A stretch of 64,000 bases of DNA from Fragilariopsis cylindrus CCMP1102 (GCA_900095095.1 FMBT01000428.1:56013-120012); one strand, 5' to 3'; positions 10,715 through 23,410 are shown, numbered from the stretch's first letter. The notes: generated by a model not told the origin, from the letters alone. Made by a program: numbers and translations.

Positions 10715-12513
10715 TTAATCTAATATAGACTTCATTAGGTCCAACAGTTCTTGATCTTGTTGTCCTAATTCTTCTCCACTGTCACTAGCATTTTTCATCA
10801 CTTCGTCTATGTTTGAACCAAATGATTCCCTGAATTGTTTTTTCACCTCAGCCAATTCCGATTCAGGAATAGACCCCGAGTCTTTCATATCCTTTAATGC
10901 TCTTAACATTTCTTTCAGCTGCTCTGGGTCTGGTTCTTCACCATCCATACCCATACCTGGCATACCACCATCCATACCCTCCATACCCTCCATTCCTTTC
11001 ATCATATCCTCCATACCATCGGGCATATTGCCTGACTTCATCATCTCCATCATATTCTTCTGCATCGCCTTCGTCATTAGACCTTCAGCCTTTTTAGGAC
11101 TAATCTGGAAAACGTCTTGCAAAAGACTCACCCGGTCGTCAAACTTTTCGTCCATACTTGCCATATCCATCATACCAGAAGCGGCGTAGGTACTATACAT
11201 CTGCTCTAATTTCCCCTTGCTTATATCTCCGCCGTATGTTACGGGGACGATATCAACTCCATCAGCAATCGAAGTGTATAGTTGAGCTGCTAGATCCATA
11301 AATGTGATAACTATACCGAGAGCATCAATAGTAACCTTTTCATCTTTTTCCTTGAGCGATGTTGATGCAAGGTCAACAATATCAATCAACATACAATTCA
11401 CCACGTTTGCGAAAATTTCTGCCGATTCTTCTTTCGTTATTCCAGCCGTATCCTGAGCCTGCATAAGGATGTTACTCGCCTTATCAAGGTCGAAGGTATC
11501 CAAAGGCATAGCACCGGGTAGTCTCATCACCTCAGGAAAGCGTCCAGGGCTCCAAAAGTGAGAATTTTGGCCAGGGTTTTAGAAAATTCAGAATCTTTGG
11601 CATCTGGTGATACGAGGGCTGCAATATCAATCTCTCTACCATTTTTCTTCTTTCCGAAGACCGCTTTCAAGCCCCTCCGTTTCTTTGCCTTTGGTGCTTT
11701 CGGTGTTGACGATTCAACTACTTCAAGTGTCTTTACATCGTCTTCGTCGTCGTCGTCTTCTTCTGTTAGGTCCTCATATTCAGACATCAAATCGGCCATG
11801 GCACTTGCAGCAGTACTACCAGCTGAGTCACCACTACTCCCCGCCTCGACTTCTCCCATCAAGAGTTTAAATTGTCGCTGTCTCTCCTCCTCTTCATTCG
11901 TCGATCTATCTTTAACCATTTTCAATGCATACGCTCCACCTCCAACAGTTACTACCACAGCCGACGCAGGAATAATCTTGATTCCTCCAAATTTCTTCTT
12001 TTCGGAAACGGCAGTTGATCCAGAATCGGTTGTAGCCACGATGCCTTCGTCGGCGCCATCATCTATTATTGCAGCTTCGATACCTCCATCATTGATTACA
12101 GGAGGTGATGTATCTACACTCCCAACAAAATCTGTAGGAGTTGACACAGCAGCAGCAGCAGCGGCAGCCGCCGCAGCAGCACCAGCAATCGCTGCTGCTT
12201 TAGTCGCTTCTTTTTCCAATTTGGCGTCTTCCTTAGCAGCTTGCTTTTCCTCTTTCAGGCGTTCCTTTTCAGCCTTTGCTTTCGATTTTGCTTCTGCCTT
12301 TTCAGCGGCAGCTTTTTCTTTGGCTTCAGCTTTCATACGTTTCTTTTCTTCTTTGCTCCCTTTTTGGTTTTGATTCTGTCCCTTTTCGGCCATCAATTCT
12401 TTTACACTCGTTTCACCTTCTTTTGGTACCGCGATTTGTCCGTACAATTCAAGATTTGTGTTATATTTTTCTGCTAGTGCAGCCGCCTTGTCTCCGGTCA
12501 ATTTCAAGATCAT
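10715..12513 (-). CDS. Ala/Lys-rich and Met-rich conserved-looking protein, frame broken once
   Basis: Two abutting open frames look like one gene. The first (12513 down to 11527) starts at MILKLTGDKAAALAEKY; earlier codons lack ATG. It has a long charged Lys/Ala/Glu helix, a poly-Ala run, a possible membrane helix (IIPASAVVVTVGGGAYAL), an acidic stretch, and ends TFGALDAFLR. The second (from about 11545 to 10715) continues with PGAMPLDTFDLDKAS, a helical block (ANVVNCMLIDIVDLAS) and a Met-rich helix region (MTKAMQKNMMEMM) with short MEGM repeats. One extra C in the GCCC run near 11546 would join them as TFGAPGRFPEVM. There is no convincing intron. Function unknown. One missing base, most simply a sequence error, is my reading; two separate genes with a four-base overlap is unlikely here. 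Confidence 0.6.
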
Positions 12514-12872
12514 ATCGATCGTTGATTTTGTAAAATACAATGAAGGCAAAATCTTTTACAGCGTCCTGCCGTCCGTTCACAAAAAATGCGCGTTAAACTG
12601 ATGCGCGTAAAAACTGACCGTCGATACGCAATGTCGTTGTCCACTCAAATACACGGGAAGCAAAATCGATCGATGTGAATGAAAAATCATACGCGGTGGG
12701 GGTTCTAAGAAAGAAAATAACAACTCATCAACCACGCGATAACAACATACAGTACAGTAGCAACAGCATTAAAGACCCCTTTCTCGCGATCTAATACAGC
12801 AGAGCTACCACCTTTTGACACACTTCATACAATAGCAACAGTTCCTATCACTACTACCTATATTAATCAATC
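12514..12872. promoter_or_regulatory. divergent intergenic region
   Basis: Lies between the Met-rich gene (minus) and the cold-shock gene (plus), so it probably carries both promoters. No specific site can be assigned. Confidence 0.4.
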
Positions 12873-13525
12873 ATGTTCCGCTCTATTCTATCTTCCGCTA
12901 TCCGCGCCCCAATTGCTATCAATAGACTTGTTGCAAGCAAGAACACAAGCTTTCCTGCGATTAGATGCTTTTCAGACAGTGTTACCTCTGGAACAGTAAA
13001 ATGGTTCGATGTTAAAAAAGGATTTGGTTTCATCGCTCCTGATGATGGTACTGATGATATTTCGTTCATCAAACTTCTATCCATTCAGAAGGATTCCGAT
13101 CATTAGCTGTAAGTAGTAGTTAGTGATGTTGTTTTTATTTCGCAATAATTGTCTTTGTTGAAAGCAATACTACGTACAATTTGCTCGAATAGATTCATTC
13201 ATTCGATTTGCAATGTCGCCGTCATTGATATTGCCGCGTGTTGCCGCGTATTTATTCCATCTCATTGTATAATTGATAACTAACTTTCTGTTCTCTATCT
13301 TTATTTTTTATTAACTACTACTAAAAATAATAGGAAGGTGAGCCTGTCGAATTTTCTACCACAGAAGACCCATCCAATGGAAAAGTCAAAGCACAAAACG
13401 TAACGGGTCCTATGGGCGCGTTTGTTCAAGGTGCACCTCGAAGAGATGATGGTGGATTTGGAGGTGGTGGTGGTGGAGGAAACTACGGAGGAGGTGGTGG
13501 AAACTACGGAAATGATGGTTTTTAA
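12873..13525 (+). CDS. organelle-targeted cold-shock-domain protein, one frame break
   Basis: Exon 1 (12873-13108) begins with a basic, Arg/Ser-rich mitochondrial-type presequence ([13 protein letters not shown]) and runs into the cold-shock domain: [15 protein letters not shown] (RNP1-like) and the DDGTDDI turn. The literal frame then stops at 13106. If one T is restored in the ATTTCG run at 13058-13063, the domain continues as FVHQTSI and FRSLA (RNP2) to a GTAAGT donor at 13109. Exon 2 (13334-13525) completes the barrel ([27 protein letters not shown]) and ends in a Gly-rich GGGNYGG tail. Cold-shock proteins bind single-stranded RNA/DNA; an organellar RNA chaperone is the likely role. The conserved continuation in the shifted frame argues for a sequence error. 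Confidence 0.8.
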
Positions 13526-14001
13526 AAAGGAGAGAAAATACTACTACCGTATTATGAATGAATTATGTTTATATATTAAGAAAAAAATTAAAACGACGTT
13601 ACATAGAGCAGAGCATTGTTTGGGATATGCACGTGAGTGATCCAACGTTTTGCATTTAGACAAGACATAACTCTTCCATTTTATTTATCAATCATCAAAA
13701 CCCTAGCCGCATTTCCAAAAACAACCTACGACTACAATGTACACTAGGACTATTTGAAGAGGAAATACATAAAGAGGATTATCCTCGTCATATCTAATGT
13801 CATACAATTACTAATTAGCAGACATTTATTGCAAAGAACTAAATAGATTCACGACCTATCGTAATATGTATATATAGTAATAGTATATTAATAGTATAGG
13901 ATTTAGTCTAGTTATAAAAGCAAAGAATAAATATCAGTCCTTCTCTGTGTCTTTTTATTCGTCGTAGCACACATACACACCATACGCAGACTTTGGTTGG
14001 A
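13526..14001. other. intergenic, convergent 3' ends
   Basis: AT-rich spacer between the cold-shock gene and the AMPK beta gene. No gene seen. Confidence 0.6.
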
Positions 14002-15224
14002 CTACTTACTGGCGCACGGTGAATAGTAAACGGTGGTAACGAATTTTGTTTTGTAGCGCTGTGTTATTCCTAGTACCATCATATTGTCTTTAATAGCAGT
14101 GCAATAAAGATGATTTAGTGCAACGTGTTGTGGAACCGGTAAGGCCGCTGTATCTTGGAGTTGAGGAGGCTTATTCAAAATGATGTGACGTAAATGAGGA
14201 GGAAGCGGAGGTGGTTCCTTTACGACGCAAAAGTATAGTAGGTGTTGAAGAATAGACAAAGAATGAGAATGAGAATGAGATGAGGACAAATTTTTCAAGC
14301 AAACGAAACGATAATTCGTTAAAATAGTCAATTCAAGTCAAGACGATCAATATTTATATCATATGACATGAACCCATGCGATACACTTACCTTTGTGTAT
14401 TCATCCATATCTGGCATGGTTTGAGAAAAGACCTCGCCGTCCTTGTCGGGACCGGCATTCAAATTGCTAGACCCGTCACCACTACTATCTTTACCATCAC
14501 TCCCTGAAGTGGCAGGCGTCGTCTCTTCTTCGTCGTCCGAGATAAAGCCATAATCTGCGGCAGCCTTTTCTTTTTCAAATTCACGATCACCCGTGTAGGG
14601 TTTGAAATCGGTAACGTCAATGAAATTATTAATCCGTCCCTCAATGTCTGCAACCGTGGGCTGATCAGGTGCGAATCTCCATTCATCGTCAACGATAAAT
14701 TTAAATGCGTGCTTTCCTCGTTTTAAATTATGAATGTATGTAAAGTCATTACCCGATCGATGCATCGGAATCTGACGTGACCATCCATTAAAGGTTCCCG
14801 TAATGTACACCTGTCGACCACCATGCTCCCATCGGAACACTGTCGGTACGGTGTCATCGTCTAACCAATTTTCAACGGTAAGATTTCCTAATTTTACTGT
14901 AGTATCGGCATCAACACTACTACCTACACCAGACATTGAAGCGTCACTACTCGATCGGGGCATCATCTTTGGCTGTTGCTGTTGCTGCTGCTGCTGATCG
15001 CCCCCGACACCAGGAGCCGCAGAGGCTCCCCCTCCTGTTCCCGTCGATGAATAACCACCAGCAGATGCACCACCGTATCCCTTAAAGGAGGAGGAGACGC
15101 CATCACCACCACCACTCCCCCCTCGTGTATTATTATTATGATGTCTTCTTGGATCTTCTGCAGAAGGAGATTGACCATGATGTTGTCCACCCGGAGCTCC
15201 TCCATTGGATGGTTGATTACCCAT
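14002..15224 (-). CDS. AMPK/SNF1 beta subunit
   Basis: Two exons (15224-14391 and 14217-14002, phase 0, GTAAGT donor and AAAG acceptor), about 349 residues. The start MGNQPS is a typical N-myristoylation signal. A Gly/Ser/Gln-rich linker leads to a carbohydrate-binding module (CBM48, residues about 120-205) with VFRWEHGGRQVYITGTFNGW and the HAFKFIVDDEWRF strand. Exon 2 holds the C-terminal ASC domain (EPPPLPPHLRHIILN, VPQHVALNHLYC, YKTKFVTTVYY) that binds the alpha and gamma subunits. The beta subunit scaffolds the energy-sensing kinase and ties it to glycogen-like glucans or membranes. Both diagnostic domains are present and in frame. Acidic Ser-rich linker between the two domains is longer than usual. 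Confidence 0.92.
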
Positions 15225-15990
15225 TGTGAAAATTTATAAAGACTAGTCTACCAAAAACAATATACGATATTCTTTGTGTCCTCTATAAACAATTTTGATC
15301 CCCTGAGTTTTCTACCTGTTGTCGTTAAATTGTTCTTTTCTCCCTGTTAGATTCACTCTCAATTGAAGCTCAAGCAAAAGCAAATTGATATGCTGTCAAG
15401 AAGATGTTAATGTCAGCCAATACTGCTTCATGCATGCCTCTTGATTCGATTCTCGATCTCGTGTCGTTTCATGTGTTCTTCGCGTAGAATACCGTGTCAA
15501 GGTGTGGACCATAAAAGAAGTGCACAAATCAAAGCACACGTAATACAAAAGCGGGGAGCTTGTAATCAGGGAAAGTTTTGGTATCCCCTTTTTTATTGCA
15601 ATTTATCTAACTATTTAGGACTGCATTAACAAATTGTTTTGTGACATGCTCCCTAAGGCTTAGTCTAGAATGGATTGGCATCAGAAAATTTCAGTAGAGA
15701 AATCATAACATGATAATCTAAGTAACCCTAGTAGAAAATGAAGCACTATCTTCATCTGGCATGTTCCAGCTAAATCTGTGTCTGTCTTCACTGTATATAA
15801 TATACACCACAAAATTGTTACTTGCATCTCATCAAAAAATGCAACATACATTTACACTGTGAAATCCATCATTATTATTATTTTGTCACCACAATCAATT
15901 AATTGACTGACATTGTTGTAACTACTTTAAATTATACTTAAACAATGTAAGAGGAAGGATTAGAGATTTAGACTTGCTCATTTCATCCTA
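15225..15990. other. intergenic, no gene recognised
   Basis: Upstream flank of the AMPK beta gene. It contains scattered short frames with no domain signature. Confidence 0.5.
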
Positions 15991-15999
15991 AGGACTATA

Positions 16000-18360
16000 T
16001 TTTCACCAAGACAACAAGCAGTGCTTTTGAGTGTGTGCAGTACATAAAAATCTTGTTCTGAAAGGCTTGTTCTCACTTGAACTAAAATTTCTTAAATGCG
16101 CACAATACCTTGATACCCCTACTACTAATGACATTAGAAGAGGAGTACTGACATGCACTGCTCCTGCTGTTGGGGAGGAGAATGGCTCTCAATCCGCATC
16201 TAATCAAACATTCCTACCTGTCAATACAAGAAGAGGTTGTGATAATATTTGCAGCACTTGGAGGAGCTCCAGAGCCTCTCTTTCTCATGTCATCACCTTG
16301 TTGAAGTAGTGAGTGAGTCAAATTATGTATGCACTCTTTCAATGGCATTTCAACCTCTGTAGGATGGTGCTTCTTGCAAAGAATACAGTAAAATTTGGAA
16401 GCATTATTGAGATTCATAATGAAATAATGAGCAGCAAGCTTTGGACCCCAATCATACAGATGAGATTCAGTTGATAGATCATACTTAGCTTCAGCTCCAC
16501 CCTCTTTATCAATGTGATGACAAGTAAGACACTAGTCTAACTGTTGTATAAGAATGTTGCTGTCACTTTGCGCCCTTTCTCATTGATTGGTTAATGGATT
16601 TCTCATTTTTCTATTGATTCCTCCTTGTCGAATAATATGAGAATGAATAACATGAGAATGGAAATTAGAAAGTATCTTCACTAAGTTGCTGTTGGCCCAA
16701 ACAGTATACATCAATGGCTTGTTGTTGTGTTGATAGAGGATAGAGGATAGACTCGTGACTACCAATTTTGATCTCATCTGCCTTGACAGCAGCAGCCTTC
16801 CACAAAGAGCTGGCATGGCACCACACCAGTCCTATTTGACAAGTTCCCACCATATTATCTGCCATTCTTCTTGACCAATCAGTCATGGATGATTGAATCC
16901 CGGTACAAGTGAAAACCACCACTACTGGTTTGCACTCCATTGGTTTGCACGGTGATGGTTTACAACCACTTTGACTACCACTACACTATCATGTAATATC
17001 ACTGAACTCAATATTTCTATCTCTTGAGTTTGAGTTCAGTTCTAGCTAGTACTCATGATAATTTCTATTCTTACTTGACTACTTACAACTACTTGTAACT
17101 AACGCTCTATTATGACACATGACATATTTATATACAGAGTCCATGACAACACACATGTTTGAACACTCTAAGCATAAAATTATATAAGGACACCATCTTG
17201 AGTCTAGTTACAGTAACAAGGAAACCATCTTGAGTCTAGTTACAGAATACTGATTTTGTACATTCATTGATATCTTCATCAGATTTACAACCACCCACCC
17301 TAGTAAGTAATTTGTATGTACTTAGAGGTCCTCCAGAAATATATATGGTGGTGTGGAGAGTAGCACTGGTCCAGATTGGCTTTGGCTCTGGTCCGATAGT
17401 CATGACACTATGATACCATCCCGCAACTTGGCTCTCATCAGTAGTAATTATTCTATTTTCCAGGATTAACTATAGCTTTCCACCGCTTTCAAAGAGGAAG
17501 AAGGGAAGGAAGTTTAGAGATAGTGATAGACAAAAGAAAAAACCAGCATCACATAACATACCTTGCTATATCCATCTTCTAACATTCCATGCTTCAATCA
17601 ATGAGACGCAATTGATGCATCACCTTCAACCTTGACATCATTATATATATCATCCCAATTATCAACACCTCTCAATCATCACTGTAGTGCAAGTATCCAG
17701 TCAAAAGTCTTTCAATGCATTCTTTGTCATAGATACTTGAATTGGTGGTACAGCATTGAAGAAACAAGCACCATGGAACCATGCTACATAATCACAAAGC
17801 ACTTTTTCTGTAGGCACATGTGTTTGATGATCATCACCATATTGAGGAAGGCATATTTGAAACACCTTTTCATGCTGGATCTCCCCACCACTTTCCTTCA
17901 ACTCCACGAGCTCTTCATCTGTTATGTTAACAGAAAACTTTTCATTCACACCAGTCCACTCAACCATATTGATTGATTGTCCATCTCCTTTTTACTTGGA
18001 TCCATTCCTCTGGTGGTGTTTGCTTTTATATTGGGTTCCACCAACAATTTCAATCTCATCATCACCATCACAAACAGGCTGATAAGGAAGTTGGTAGGCT
18101 GGCCTGTGTGTATGGGATGGTGTTTTTATTCCAATCAGAACTGCATCAATCAGAACACCATCCAAAAAAAGCAGCACTTTTATGCTTCCTCAGGACTATT
18201 GAAAGCAATGTCTGTTGTCATTGATTGGCACCCCCCTGCCAACATATATTATCTACAATATACTCATTTGACATTGGAAGGAATGATTGTGTCTCCAAAG
18301 GATCAACACTATTGTCAACCACTCTTGATTCCTGACAAGCTATATCAACCACCATGACTT
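16000..18360 (-). mobile_element. decayed repeat element with coding remnants
   Basis: No intact gene, but the minus strand carries a series of protein-like fragments broken by stops and frame changes. Examples: 18177-17701, two frames in phase separated by one stop (HRPAYQLPYQPVCDGDDEIE, then EWTGVNEKFSVNITDEELVEL); 16940-16665; and 16480-16214, with a Cys/His pair (FYCILCKKHH) and MPLKECIHNLTHSL. A fragment at about 16110-16045 reads VLCAFKKF with stops. The same peptide occurs as EVLCAFKKAQIKLEHA at about 45706-45753 on the plus strand, so the sequence is repeated. I infer an old transposon or retroelement relic. No terminal repeats or target-site duplications were found, and the family is not identified. 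Confidence 0.4.
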
Positions 18361-19076
18361 TATCTACTTCCTTTTTTGGGGTGCCTTAGTTCAAAGTTCA
18401 ATCTGTCAAATCAACTGGACAGTTTTTGTGAAATATCAGCAACAACAGCACTTGTCACTGTATTGTCATTGGTATGGTGTCACCCACTCTTGCGTTCATT
18501 ATGCTATTATTGCCATCCGCTCCTATTACCGTATACTATTCCCCATGAGTGAGAGATTATTAGATAAGAAATGTCAATAAACCATGCAGTACAAGTACCA
18601 CCGTATCACAATCACACTTCTTCTTTTTTTAATCCCATCCCGTATTGCTTTTTCAGGCTGTGTGTCGTGACTAAAAACTGTCAGAGAATTGCTTACTTAT
18701 TAAAGTTTAGCTCTGTGCACGCAGGACGAGTGAAAGTGGGAGTGAAAGTGGGAGTGAAAGTAGCTAGGAGTGAAGCAAATAACGACTGCGGTTTCTTGAC
18801 ATTCTCTCACCTCATCTCTTTAATTGCTTGGCAACTCTCTCACAATTTTGATTCAAAAAATTCAATTTTTCAATTTTTCAAAACTGTAACAGTGGTCAAG
18901 TGCGAGTGGACGCAAATTTTGAAGATTATTTTTGAGAAAACAATCATCATTCATCAAGTCGACCTTGCTGCTTCTTTCCTCTCACTTATATACTATACAA
19001 AATAGCGAATATAACATTCACATCAACATCTCTTCCTTATCTATTTTATTTCTCAACTCTTATCTGATAAAACAAA
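18361..19076. other. intergenic with short tandem repeat
   Basis: Upstream region of the 19077 gene. A 12-base unit (GTGGGAGTGAAA) is repeated about two and a half times at 18730-18762. The open frame over it (18571-19005) has no recognisable features. Confidence 0.5.
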
Positions 19077-21026
19077 ATGTTGGACGATTTATTGTTGGCC
19101 TATCATGACTTGAAAGATCTCTATGACGACGACGTGGAATCAATCGAGAATGCCATCGACGACGTTGCATCAATCAAGACTATCGATTATACAAGTAATA
19201 GTAGTAGTAGTAGTACCTCTATCAAGAAGAAGCAAAAATGTAATAGTAGCGATCATCATCGAATTCATCTTCAGCGTCAACAACCCCCCGGGAAATGGAG
19301 GGATGATTTGACAGATGAGAACAATGATGATCACGATGACGACGACAACAGCGACGACGGCGATAACAGCGACAACGACAACGACAGAAATTATGATGAT
19401 GAATGGAAACCGACATCCTTCAACAACAAGATCTCAATCAAGAAGAAGAAGAAGAAGTCGACGTCGACAATGACGACGCCGAAGAAGAAACGTCACCGTC
19501 ACCACAATGATGACAACAAGGTCAAGGTCAAAGTCAAGACAGGAAAAGGAGAGACATCATCATGGAGTCGTTCGAAGAAACGACTGGATAATGCATCACT
19601 GAAAAATCTAATGATCGGATTAGAATCACCATCCTTATTTTCACCACGAGCGATCATGCTGAAAAATGAAGTATTCCTAGACAGTCTCGTCGATGTCGAT
19701 GTCGATGTCGATGTCGATGTCGATGTCGATGTTGGTGGTGTTACTAGTGTTGAACATCCGACGACACCACAAACATTCCCAAGCTATTCGGATATAACAA
19801 CTGTTATAGTCGAGAAGAAGATCCACAATAACGACAAGAAAAATAACGATGACGAACAACTTGACCATGATCTTGAAGAAGAAGAAGAAGAAGAACAATT
19901 ATTGTTGATGGCAGGGAAACGTATCGAGGTTCAATGGGATATGAATGACGGTACGACAGCTTGGTTCGCTGGGACTATCCGATCCATATCTCATGATCGA
20001 AGTGAGGCTGTTTTACTGTATGACGATGGTGATTGTTGTCTGGTAGATATGAATGATGACGATATGGAATGGCGGTGTTGTTGCCAACAAGTAGTGGTAG
20101 TTGCGCCGCCAGCAGTAGAAGCAGCATCTGTAGCCGCACCTGCTGCAATGGACACCATGATCGAATCCAAGACAGCTCCGAGAGAATTATCCTTTCATTC
20201 GCCGCTGACATCTACCGTTATCTCTGGAATGGATGTTCCTATATCTCCCATCGTCGTCAAGAAAAAGAAGAAGAAGGAGAAACAACCATCCTCGTCGTCA
20301 TCGTCATCGCTTTCGTCATCGTCATCGTCATCGTTGCCACTACGCGACACGACGATGACTGTGATTCTCAACGAGCAGAAGCCGAATGAGAAACAGAATG
20401 GTGAGAGACGGAGACGCAAAGTTCCGGATTTTTTTGTTGCAGAAACGAGTCAAGACCATAACTTTAAAAAAAACAAGAACAAGTACGGCAATCACAATAA
20501 CATAATTAATTCCAACTTTCCATATAAAGAAAGGACTCGAACACGAATTGGTAATGACGACGACAACGACGACGGTGATCATCGGGATCATCGTCGTGAC
20601 CATCGTGACCGTAGCAACATTCTAAAAAATTTGCAACCGTTCAACCAGCCGGGGAAAAATCAAACTTACAATGTTACTGGGCTAGACTACAAGAACGAAA
20701 AACCCGCGCTTGGTCGAGGACGTAAAGGAAGAAATTTCGAAAGCGGCAATAATCAAGAGCAAGATCAACAGAAGCAGAAGAAAACTATTCCGCGTTTGGA
20801 ATTGAAACAGGTGCAGCAGAACGAAACAACACTCGTCGTCCTCATCAAGAAGAAGAAGAAGAAGAAGAAGAAGAAGAAGAGAAAAGGGACGCAACCACCA
20901 GCATTCGCTCATATTACCACAGGACGACGACCACTTCCTCCTCCAATCAAGATTCCTAAAGCAAAAGGAATCGCATATTTCACATACGATCGTCCTCTTG
21001 TTGCAAATGAAGAAATTATGCTATGA
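19077..21026 (+). CDS. low-complexity nuclear-type protein with Tudor-like domain
   Basis: Single-exon protein of 649 residues, mostly biased sequence: acidic Asp/Asn runs, Lys-rich KKKKKK blocks, poly-Ser, and a (Val-Asp)n run coded by a GATGTC hexanucleotide repeat at 19691-19732. The one globular piece is at residues about 278-330 (KRIEVQWDMNDGTTAWFAGTI, SEAVLLYDDGDCCLVDM). Its W..(W/Y)F.G.I ... Y.DG pattern is that of Tudor-like barrels, which bind methylated Lys/Arg in histones. Many basic clusters suggest nuclear location. Chromatin reading is an inference from this one domain. No homologue recognised for the rest, and the C-terminus (IPKAKGIAYFTYDRP) is not biased and may be a short conserved motif. 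Confidence 0.6.
   Translation: MLDDLLLAYHDLKDLYDDDVESIENAIDDVASIKTIDYTSNSSSSSTSIKKKQKCNSSDHHRIHLQRQQPPGKWRDDLTDENNDDHDDDDNSDDGDNSDNDNDRNYDDEWKPTSFNNKISIKKKKKKSTSTMTTPKKKRHRHHNDDNKVKVKVKTGKGETSSWSRSKKRLDNASLKNLMIGLESPSLFSPRAIMLKNEVFLDSLVDVDVDVDVDVDVDVGGVTSVEHPTTPQTFPSYSDITTVIVEKKIHNNDKKNNDDEQLDHDLEEEEEEEQLLLMAGKRIEVQWDMNDGTTAWFAGTIRSISHDRSEAVLLYDDGDCCLVDMNDDDMEWRCCCQQVVVVAPPAVEAASVAAPAAMDTMIESKTAPRELSFHSPLTSTVISGMDVPISPIVVKKKKKKEKQPSSSSSSSLSSSSSSSLPLRDTTMTVILNEQKPNEKQNGERRRRKVPDFFVAETSQDHNFKKNKNKYGNHNNIINSNFPYKERTRTRIGNDDDNDDGDHRDHRRDHRDRSNILKNLQPFNQPGKNQTYNVTGLDYKNEKPALGRGRKGRNFESGNNQEQDQQKQKKTIPRLELKQVQQNETTLVVLIKKKKKKKKKKKRKGTQPPAFAHITTGRRPLPPPIKIPKAKGIAYFTYDRPLVANEEIML
19691..19732. repeat. 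GATGTC hexanucleotide repeat in CDS
   Basis: About seven near-perfect units encode alternating Val-Asp without breaking the frame. Copy-number changes would lengthen or shorten the protein in two-residue steps. Confidence 0.85.
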
Positions 21027-21066
21027 GTAGAGCAGAGCAGAGTAATATACCATCTCTATCTCTCTA

Positions 21067-21105
<39 letters not shown>

Positions 21106-21582
21106 CAAGACACCAAGACGATGAAATAAAAATAAGAACGAAGACGTTGTTTCTGATACCATATACTATGTCATATTACGCCACATAGTAACATAACACT
21201 CTTCAGAGGATAGTTGTATCGCCCTCTACTGTACGAAACGATGATTGTGTGTCGAGAGAAGAAAGAATGGGATCAAGGTTCTGGTCTGCTAAACTAAAGA
21301 ATAATCGTTTGATATGAATTTTAGCTAGATAATACCGTATATATACACATCAAGGAATGAATTGAAGTACGTGTTCCATACATAGAGACAAGCAGGGGGA
21401 AATAGCGATATGTACAGATAAAAAATGTTCGCATTGTACAAATAATGATCTGTTTGAAAATCTAGAAGATTGCATTAAATCTGCTACTCTTCTTTTACTA
21501 TAAACTATTGAGCAGGTAGGACATCATCACTACTACCAAGAAAAATTTGTATGAATTTGAAACACAATAATATATTGATCTC
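21027..21582. other. intergenic with CT microsatellite
   Basis: A (CT)n run at about 21071-21102, preceded by CTAT repeats, follows the stop of the Tudor-like gene. The rest is AT-rich 3' flank of two convergent genes. Confidence 0.6.
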
Positions 21583-23379
21583 TTAATTAAAGTTGGGGGC
21601 GCTATTTTCAATATTCTTACTGCCATCGATATCGATATCAATATCGTCCTGCTCATCTTCATCCTCAAACACGATTCCGTATTGTTGTTCATTTTTAACT
21701 CGATCAAATTCTGATCCACATACACCATCAGCAGACGTACCATGTAGAAAAACAGACATAATCCCAGTTTTACGTTCAAATTCCATATTCCATTCGGATG
21801 GTAATCCCATCATTGTCTGGAATACATAGAATTGGCTTTGAGACGATTCCGCCGAATCCTTACCTTTGAGAAAGCTTTGGGGACTGTATAATAAAAAATA
21901 AATAGGTAAAGAATAATTTGCGGCGGGGTAGTAGATAGAAAGGGTTGGTTCATATATTATGATGCGTAAGTACAGGTAGTGGAAATCTTATAGGCTGGCT
22001 GGCATCATTCTTAATGGTAAAAGTCTGTGTCATTGTATACAATGTCTAGCTAGTTTGCAACAGCAACTTACATCATAGCACGCCACGATACGACTGCTGC
22101 ATCATATGTAGACATAAGAAAGGTAGGTAATTCCCAATCTGCTACAGTTTGGGGGAAATTTTCTTCTTTACTATTGTAATGGATCAATCCTTCATATTGA
22201 AATGCTTTGAAAAGAATATATAAAAAAATGAAATAATGATCGAGATTTAAAAATTAGTTCAGATTAGGGTTGAAAAATTGAAAAAAGCAAAACTCTGGGT
22301 AGAAGAGGACTAGTACGAATATAGGTACTGTACTATGATTGTTATTGTCAAGGAAGAAACAAAAGGTACACCGCCGTCGTGTCTATGCTACTATATATCA
22401 GAAAACAAAAACTCACCTTCAGGGAACTCCGGATCCGGTTGGAAATGCAAAGGCATATTTGCCAATAAATTCGGCTATAATATTAGTGTTGAGTATAAAA
22501 AGTAAGCAGAATGTAGCATGTAGAAGGTTAGAAGAAACGAAGAAGAAGATCAAAGTACTGTACTATTCGTTCATCACATAGCGAATAAATGGTACACGTG
22601 TGATGGTATAAGTTGAGTAGTATTAGTATACCTGCATGTACCATGTAGTCCTAACTTAACTTACATCATTGACTAAACGTGGTATAGTAAACATACTCCG
22701 TCCTTGATGTGTTGTTTGATTGTATTGACATACTTCCGGTATTTTATATGTATCACATAGCATATATGTTCTATATTGTGGTATAACTGTATAAAAATTT
22801 AAGTCATATCTTGGTTGTTTGTATCCAGCTGGTTGATTTCCACATGGATTCCAATTAATTGACACGTGATTAAATCCAGTAGTTTTATAGATATAATCAG
22901 GAAACTCCAACCAGTTTTTACGTGGTGTGTGCCATGGTAAATCATCTTGTGGATTTGTACCAGTTGTATCAGTTGGTGAACATGTACCTTTAAAATTTGA
23001 TTCACCTAGTATATCATTTGTTAATGAATTTGTTATATTAATATCAATTTGTAATTTATATCGACATGATTCATTTATATTTCCTACACCCTTAACAGTT
23101 TCAGTTGTTAAATTATACATCGTTGTTCTATTATTTTCATTTTCATTTTCACCGTTATTATTCAAAAGATCAAGATTTGGATCCCATAAATCAAGATTTG
23201 GTGTACCGAGTGCTGATAAATCAATCATTTCAAGTTTTTCTAATTCGATATTGATACTATTTGCGCTATTCATACTTTGTACTCCAGGAAGAAAAGGAGC
23301 AAGAATCGATAGTGATGCTACTAGGCCCACAACGACGATTCTTGTTGTTAGCCATAGGCATGATTTGCCTATGGTCATT

Positions 23380-23410
<31 letters not shown>

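Noticed and set aside
11527-11530. ATGA overlap read as a translationally coupled gene pair
   Set aside because: Coupling of this kind is bacterial; in a eukaryotic gene a single missing base explains both frames.
11558-12373. 271-codon open frame opposite the Met-rich/Ala-rich gene
   Set aside because: It mirrors Lys/Ala-rich coding on the minus strand (Phe/Ser-rich complement) and has no features of its own.
18571-19005. 144-codon frame upstream of the Tudor-like gene
   Set aside because: Covers a short tandem repeat and has no protein-like pattern.
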